Notes under the pieces: model-generated
Told to the model about the DNA's origin: nothing
What the model saw: only the letters and a program-made list of their open reading frames with translations
The model's database searches: none
Shown: positions 4,690-8,719 of the stretch, in pieces
Position numbering within the stretch: position 1 is the first letter of the stretch
Layout: the number at the start of each line of letters is the position of its first letter
Program-made: the position numbers and the translations under genes
Source: Bacteroidota bacterium
GTDB taxonomy: Bacteria > Bacteroidota > Bacteroidia > Chitinophagales > Chitinophagaceae
Reading direction: 5' to 3'
Length of the DNA stretch: 8,719 bases
Assembly: GCA_028875955.1 (NCBI GenBank)
Contig: JAGWTX010000069.1
Span: 1-8,719, forward strand

Positions 4690-7290
4690 TTACTTTTTCT
4701 TAGCGGCTTTTTTGGTTGCGGTCTTTTTGGCCGTTTTGGTTGCTGTTTTTTTAACAGCTGCTTTTTTTGCCGGTGCTTTTGTCTTTTTGGCAAATGCATT
4801 GGGCACCTGTTCCCCGATCATCTTTTTGATGATCTCCAGATCAATCTCAGCCAGATCGGCTGCTTCATATTTGGATCCATCAGCTTTGCGGCCCAGCTTG
4901 AGCATTTTTTTCTGGAATCGGATAAAAGGACCCCAGCGGCCATTCTCGATAGAAATTTTTTCTTCAGGCCATTGCCTGATAAAACGATTGGCTTCTTTCT
5001 CAATCTTTTTTTCTATCAGTGCATTAATATCGTCCTTTGAAAGGGTATCATAATTATAGGCACGGGGAATATTGATAAACATATCATTCCATTTGATAAA
5101 GGGACCAAAACGTCCCTTACCCTTGGTTACCGGCAAAGATTCATAAAAGGCAATGGGCGCATCGGCCTGCTGCTTTTCGTTGATCAGCTGTATCGCTCTT
5201 TCCAGCTCCATCTCATGCAGGTCTTCTCCTTTGGGGATGGAAATAAATTGATCCCCCATTTTGATATAGGGGCCAAACCTTCCCAGGTTGACCGTCAATT
5301 CCTGTCCCTCATATTCTCCCAGGGTTCTCGGTAGGGAAAACAGTTGCATGGCTTCCTCCATGGAAATGGTTTCAATGCTTTGGGAGGCTTTCAGTTTTGC
5401 AAAACGGGGTTTCTCTTCTTCATTGGCGGTATCGCCTATCTGCACCATGGGGCCGTACCGGCCCATTCTCGCAATTACTTTTTTACCGGTTTCCGGATCA
5501 ATTCCCAACTCCCTTTCCCCCTTGGCCCTTTCTGCATTTTCAAGCGTATGTTCAATGGTTTCGTGGAAAGGTTTGTAAAATCCATCGATCATATGGCTCC
5601 AGGAAATCTTACCTGCAGCAATCTGGTCAAACTCCTCTTCGATTTTGGCGGTAAACCCAAAATCCATCACTTTATCGAAATATTGTTTCAGGAAATCGGT
5701 CACGACCAATCCCAGGTCTGTCGGGAATAATTTATTTTTTTCCGCACCGGTGATTTCCTGAACGATCTCTTTTTCAATTGCGTTTTTGGCTGTCAGCCGC
5801 AGGATGGCAGATTCTCTTTTGATACCTTCCTTTTCCCGCTTCTCAACATAATTTCTTTTTACGATCGTGGAAATGGTGGGTGCATAGGTGGACGGACGTC
5901 CGATACCCAGTTCCTCCAGTTTTTTTACCAGGGAGGCTTCTGTATACCTGGCCGCAGGTCTTGTGAATTTTTCAGTAGCGGTCATTTGGGAAAACTGCAA
6001 TCGCTGCCCGATGGTCAATGGAGGTAACATGCCTTCCGTATTTTCTTCCTCCTCCTCATCCTTTCCTTCCAGGTATACTTTCAGAAAACCATCAAACTTC
6101 ATCACTTCCCCGGTGGCGGTCAGGTTTTCCTTATTGGTACTGACCAGTATACTGGCGGTTGTTTTTTCAAATGCCGCATCACTCATCTGGGAAGCAATGG
6201 TTCTTTTCCAGATCAGTTCATATAATCTGCGCACATCCTCATCTTCCACGGAAGTCTCACTCATATAGGTAGGACGAATGGCTTCGTGCGCTTCCTGTGC
6301 GTTCTCATTCTTGTTTTTGAATTTCCGGGGCTGATGATATTCCTTACCATAGGCTTTGGTTACCTGGTTGCGTATATCATCCAGGGCAGTATCACTCAGA
6401 TTGATACTATCGGTTCGCATATAGGTAATCTTACCGCTTTCATACAGTTTCTGGGCCAACAGCATGGTCTTGCTTACACTATAACCCATTTTACGGGAAG
6501 CTTCCTGTTGGAGGGTGGAAGTCGTGAAAGGGGCAGCCGGTGTTCTCTTGGCTGGTTTTATCTGGATATCAGTTACGGTATAATCGGCCCCCTTGCAGGA
6601 TTCCAGAAAGGCATTGGCATCCTGCTGGCTCTGCATCTTGGCAGGTCCTTCTGCCTTGAAGGTAACCGGTTTCTGATGGATATCTTCAGCGGTAAAATAA
6701 GCTTCTATTTTATAACTGCTTTCAGGGATGAAATGATTGATCTCCCTTTCTCTTTCCACAATCAGGCGAACCGCAACACTTTGCACCCTTCCTGCACTCA
6801 GACTGCGCTGCATCCCGATCTTACGCCACAAAACCGGACTCAATTCAAAACCCACCAATCTGTCAAGCACCCTCCTGGCTTGTTGGGCATTCACCAGGTC
6901 CATATTGATCCTGCGGGGATTATCCACGGCTTTGCGGATGGCAGGTGCGGTAATCTCATGGAAAACAATTCTTTTGGTCGTGGCGGGATCCAGACCCAAT
7001 ACTTCAGCCAGGTGCCAGCTGATGCTCTCTCCTTCACGGTCCTCATCCGATGCCAGCCAGACTTCTCCGGACTTTTTTGCCAGCTGTTTTAGCTCTTTAA
7101 CGACCCTTTCCTTGTCATCCGGCACTTTATACCGGGGCTGATAATGGTTGTTTACATCAATCCCCATATCATCTTTCTCAAGATCGCGGATATGGCCATA
7201 GCAGCTTTTCACCTCGAAATCTTTCCCGAGGATCTTCTCAATGGTTTTGGCCTTTGCAGGTGACTCAACAATCAGTAAATTTTTTGCCAT
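4690..7290 (-). CDS. topA: DNA topoisomerase I (type IA)
   Basis: Relaxes negatively supercoiled DNA by single-strand cleavage and passage. From the ATG at 7290 the protein is 866 aa. The TOPRIM domain spans about 1-120, with ESPAKAKTIEKIL and catalytic Glu9, and SDEDREGE holding Asp82, Asp84 and Glu86. The type IA core follows, with GRVQSVAVRLIVERE, active-site Tyr290 in ITYMRTDS, EAHEAIRPT (333-341) and LGIGRPSTYAPTI (461-473). The C-terminus has no Cys4 zinc fingers. It carries four topoisomerase C-terminal repeats marked by GRYGP (610), GRFGP (670), GRFGP (726) and GRWGP (784), then a lysine/alanine-rich tail (834-866, 15 Lys of 33), probably for non-specific DNA binding. The frame extends to a TTG at 7353, but MAKNLLIVESPAKA is the family start, and the extension would run across the leader hairpin. 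The hydrolase lies upstream on the same strand; the gene ends at the shared terminator. Confidence 0.97.
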   Translation of the reverse strand: MAKNLLIVESPAKAKTIEKILGKDFEVKSCYGHIRDLEKDDMGIDVNNHYQPRYKVPDDKERVVKELKQLAKKSGEVWLASDEDREGESISWHLAEVLGLDPATTKRIVFHEITAPAIRKAVDNPRRINMDLVNAQQARRVLDRLVGFELSPVLWRKIGMQRSLSAGRVQSVAVRLIVEREREINHFIPESSYKIEAYFTAEDIHQKPVTFKAEGPAKMQSQQDANAFLESCKGADYTVTDIQIKPAKRTPAAPFTTSTLQQEASRKMGYSVSKTMLLAQKLYESGKITYMRTDSINLSDTALDDIRNQVTKAYGKEYHQPRKFKNKNENAQEAHEAIRPTYMSETSVEDEDVRRLYELIWKRTIASQMSDAAFEKTTASILVSTNKENLTATGEVMKFDGFLKVYLEGKDEEEEENTEGMLPPLTIGQRLQFSQMTATEKFTRPAARYTEASLVKKLEELGIGRPSTYAPTISTIVKRNYVEKREKEGIKRESAILRLTAKNAIEKEIVQEITGAEKNKLFPTDLGLVVTDFLKQYFDKVMDFGFTAKIEEEFDQIAAGKISWSHMIDGFYKPFHETIEHTLENAERAKGERELGIDPETGKKVIARMGRYGPMVQIGDTANEEEKPRFAKLKASQSIETISMEEAMQLFSLPRTLGEYEGQELTVNLGRFGPYIKMGDQFISIPKGEDLHEMELERAIQLINEKQQADAPIAFYESLPVTKGKGRFGPFIKWNDMFINIPRAYNYDTLSKDDINALIEKKIEKEANRFIRQWPEEKISIENGRWGPFIRFQKKMLKLGRKADGSKYEAADLAEIDLEIIKKMIGEQVPNAFAKKTKAPAKKAAVKKTATKTAKKTATKKAAKKK

Positions 7291-7351
7291 ACAGACTATA
7301 CTTCCGCCTCTTACGGTGCTTTTATCGGGTTTTTCGTTATGCCGGATTGCC

Positions 7352-7379
7352 AAAAAATCCCTCCGTAAATCCGGGATTT
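7352..7379 (-). terminator. Terminator-like hairpin in the topA leader (possible attenuator)
   Basis: Read on the minus strand, AAATCCC (7379-7373) pairs with GGGATTT (7361-7355) around an 11-base loop and runs into a six-T tract (7357-7352). This is the form of an intrinsic terminator with a short stem. It lies between the hydrolase stop (7432) and the topA ATG (7290), downstream of the best topA promoter candidate. It may end hydrolase transcripts or attenuate topA. A further AATCCGG just downstream could pair with CCGGATT in the stem-loop, giving an alternative fold. Confidence 0.42.
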
Positions 7380-7396
7380 CGTAACAACTTTCCCTG

Positions 7397-7426
7397 CAAT
7401 ATTAGTTGAAACCGGCAAAACACAAA
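7397..7426 (-). promoter_or_regulatory. Candidate topA promoter (-33 TTTG, -7 TAATATTG)
   Basis: On the minus strand TTTG (complement of 7423-7426) is followed after 18 bases by TAATATTG (complement of 7397-7404). This matches the Bacteroidota pattern TTTG-N(17-23)-TAnnTTTG with one mismatch. It starts just 5 bases after the hydrolase stop and would give topA a leader of about 100 bases containing the hairpin at 7352-7379. Confidence 0.45.
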
Positions 7427-7431
7427 AAATA

Positions 7432-8298
7432 TCAGGAATTCCCTTCTGCCAGAAAACCGACAATTTCATGACAAATTTTGTCGTCCTTATAGATACGGCT
7501 ATGCCCCAGTTGTTCCGTTATCAGGAAGCGGACATGGGATAAACCAAGTGACAGTAAGGGTTTCACATCTTCAAACGTACAGATGGGATCCTGTTTGTCG
7601 TGAACCCAAAGAATCGGTGCTGACAGGTTTTTCACTACCCGGCTCACCGAAAAATAACTGACCGGCTGTTGGGTCATTTCTGAAATTAACTGTCTGAATG
7701 CCAATATTGTCTTGGGATCTGCGGGAATTATCTGAAAAAAATTTGTAATGGCCCTTTCGGTTTCTGTAGCCGGGGCAATGAGAACCAGTTTCCGTTGCAG
7801 ATTGTTGGTCAGGGATTCAAAAGCCAGCGAAGCCGCCAATCCGCCTAATGAATGACCGATCAGCGCATACAGGGGGCCATACAGGTGTTCAATTTCCAGG
7901 ATGACCTCTTTATATATATAGGCATTGATTAATCTGCCCTCACTGTTCCCGTGGGCGGGTGCATCAAATGCCAATACTTCAAATCCTTCTTTCCGGAGGG
8001 GAAGGATATATTTTTCAAATTTATAGGCGTAACTGCTGAAACCATGGATGATGAGCACTTTCCGGCCGTTCGGATGTTCCGTCTTCCATCGGAAGCCCCG
8101 AATGGTCAGGTTATCATACAGGAAGGATAGTTTTTCTGCCTTATGAAAAACCGGTGGTGATTTTCTTTTGGATCTTCCTTTGAAGGGGGTACAGAAAATA
8201 CGGTAGGCTGTTTCTGCGGCTTTTCTGGAAGAAACCAAACCAATGGTTTTTAATTTGGTTTTATAATACCCGATCATCAGCCTTTGTGTTAATTTCAT
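7432..8298 (-). CDS. Alpha/beta hydrolase (serine hydrolase, substrate unknown)
   Basis: A 288-aa cytoplasmic protein of the alpha/beta-hydrolase fold. After a basic N-terminal segment (about 1-60), the core begins with GRKVLIIHGFSSYAYKF, where HGFSS (85-89) supplies the oxyanion-hole turn. VLAFDAPAHGNSEG (108-121) follows. The nucleophile elbow GHSLGG (148-153) carries Ser150. The likely acid is Asp237 in WVHDKQDPI and the likely base His266 in QLGHSRIY, so the triad looks intact and the enzyme is probably active as an esterase, lipase or related hydrolase. A cap-like insertion lies between about 180 and 225. No signal peptide or lipobox is seen. The frame extends to a TTG at 8331, but the ATG at 8298 gives a plausible N-terminus (MKLTQRLMIGYYKTK). 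It precedes topA by 141 bases and is divergent from the DUF2520 gene; a functional link to either is not indicated. Confidence 0.85.
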   Translation of the reverse strand: MKLTQRLMIGYYKTKLKTIGLVSSRKAAETAYRIFCTPFKGRSKRKSPPVFHKAEKLSFLYDNLTIRGFRWKTEHPNGRKVLIIHGFSSYAYKFEKYILPLRKEGFEVLAFDAPAHGNSEGRLINAYIYKEVILEIEHLYGPLYALIGHSLGGLAASLAFESLTNNLQRKLVLIAPATETERAITNFFQIIPADPKTILAFRQLISEMTQQPVSYFSVSRVVKNLSAPILWVHDKQDPICTFEDVKPLLSLGLSHVRFLITEQLGHSRIYKDDKICHEIVGFLAEGNS

Positions 8299-8353
8299 TC
8301 TGCTAATTTTATTTGTATCATGGCTGATCAAGGATCTTTTGCTGACTGCTCAT

Positions 8354-8368
8354 CTGAATTTCATTCAG
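8354..8368. repeat. Inverted repeat in the hydrolase / DUF2520 divergent gap
   Basis: CTGAAT (8354-8359) and ATTCAG (8363-8368) are perfect 6-bp arms around TTC. The site is 28 bases before the DUF2520-type start and 55 bases from the hydrolase start, so it could be an operator acting on either divergent gene. I see no clear TAnnTTTG box for either gene in the 98-base gap. Arms this short can occur by chance. Confidence 0.28.
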
Positions 8369-8396
8369 GTCATATAGATCATCTTAAATCAAAGAT

Positions 8397-8719
8397 ATGG
8401 AGCTTAGTATCATAGGGGCAGGTAATGTTGCTACCGTATTGGGAAAAGCATTGCAACAAAAAAACCATACCATCCGGGAAGTTTACAGCCGAACAATAAC
8501 CAGTGCGGCCAGGCTGGCAGATTACCTGGGTGCCAAAGCCCTGACAAATCTTAACCAATTGGATGGTAGATCGGATCTTTATCTGCTGGCAGTTCCGGAT
8601 GATGTCATTCCCGTACTGGCTGATCAGTTACAGTTGGGGGATCGATTATTGGTTCATACGGCCGGATCCGTTTCACAAACAGTTTTATCAGGGGCGAGTA
8701 GCCGGTTTGGGGTTCTCTG
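8397..8719 (+). CDS. Rossmann-like / DUF2520-type oxidoreductase, N-terminal part
   Basis: The frame opens at the ATG at 8397 and runs to the right edge (107 codons plus two bases), so the C-terminus is missing. The start is a clear dinucleotide-binding fold: MELSIIGAGNVATVLGKAL, with GAGNVA as the glycine-rich loop (residues 7-12). VYSRT follows at the end of the second strand, and DLYLLAVPDDVIPVLADQL (69-87) and LLVHTAGSVS follow as later strands. This matches the NADP-binding half of ProC/F420-oxidoreductase-like proteins and, in Bacteroidota, the Rossmann-like plus DUF2520 family. The expected C-terminal DUF2520 helical domain lies outside the window, so that assignment is partly inferred. 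Substrate is unknown. It is divergent from the hydrolase across 98 bases. Confidence 0.82.
   Translation, partial: MELSIIGAGNVATVLGKALQQKNHTIREVYSRTITSAARLADYLGAKALTNLNQLDGRSDLYLLAVPDDVIPVLADQLQLGDRLLVHTAGSVSQTVLSGASSRFGVL

Noticed and set aside
5288..6268. Several plus-strand open frames of 85-128 codons opposite the C-terminal part of topA
   Set aside because: They overlap each other and TopA repeats and have no promoter or family resemblance; they are frame shadows.
6286..7092. A 268-codon open frame on the plus strand opposite topA
   Set aside because: It lies wholly antisense to strongly conserved TopA core sequence, has no recognisable domain, and is the usual shadow of a long gene.
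7291..7353. N-terminal extension of TopA from a TTG codon
   Set aside because: The extension does not resemble TopA, crosses the leader hairpin, and MAKNLLIVESPAKA is the standard family start.
1..8719. A novel defence, mobile or biosynthetic system
   Set aside because: I saw no integrase, transposase, terminal repeats, direct-repeat arrays, tRNA target or co-directional cassette of unknown genes; nearly all genes fall in known families and face mixed directions.

Overview
The window reads as an ordinary chromosomal segment of a Bacteroidota bacterium, probably of the Chitinophagaceae type. Four things point there. Several genes are preceded by the Bacteroidota sigma-factor -7 motif TAnnTTTG, with little sign of Shine-Dalgarno sequences. 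The left-edge secreted protein resembles the large Cys-rich surface proteins of that group. TopA carries GR(Y/F/W)GP C-terminal repeats and a lysine-rich tail instead of Cys4 zinc fingers. The SirB1-like and DUF2520 proteins are of the kind common there. The family-level placement is inference.

Layout, left to right. (1) 1-823, minus strand: the N-terminal 274 residues of a secreted, probably very large surface protein whose 3' end lies outside the window. It is preceded by a perfect 9-bp-arm palindrome at 852-872. (2) 944-1770, minus: csaA and ogt, joined by a one-base stop/start overlap (TAATG), so very likely one operon. (3) 1809-2219, plus: osmC, divergent from csaA across a 38-bp gap. 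(4) 2373-3245, minus: a SirB1/transglutaminase-like protein with degenerate catalytic positions. (5) 3498-4583, plus: a membrane fatty acid desaturase with three histidine boxes, ending at a strong bidirectional terminator (4620-4666) shared with the convergent topA. (6) 4690-7290, minus: topA (DNA topoisomerase I), with a candidate promoter and a terminator-like hairpin in its leader. (7) 7432-8298, minus: an alpha/beta hydrolase upstream of topA. (8) 8397-8719, plus: the start of a Rossmann-fold/DUF2520 protein, divergent from the hydrolase and cut by the right edge.

Most genes are independent housekeeping or stress functions: topology (topA), membrane lipid unsaturation (desaturase), peroxide detoxification (osmC), alkylation repair (ogt) and an RNA-binding or chaperone protein (csaA). 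The csaA-ogt/osmC cluster could be a small damage-response neighbourhood, but nothing in the sequence proves co-regulation.

Several open frames extend to upstream TTG or GTG codons. For csaA, the SirB1-like gene, topA and the hydrolase I chose an internal ATG that fits the family N-terminus or the start of conserved sequence. I found no mobile element, CRISPR array, tRNA, rRNA or convincing new multi-gene system. The most unusual signals are the regulatory-looking dyads and the topA leader hairpin.
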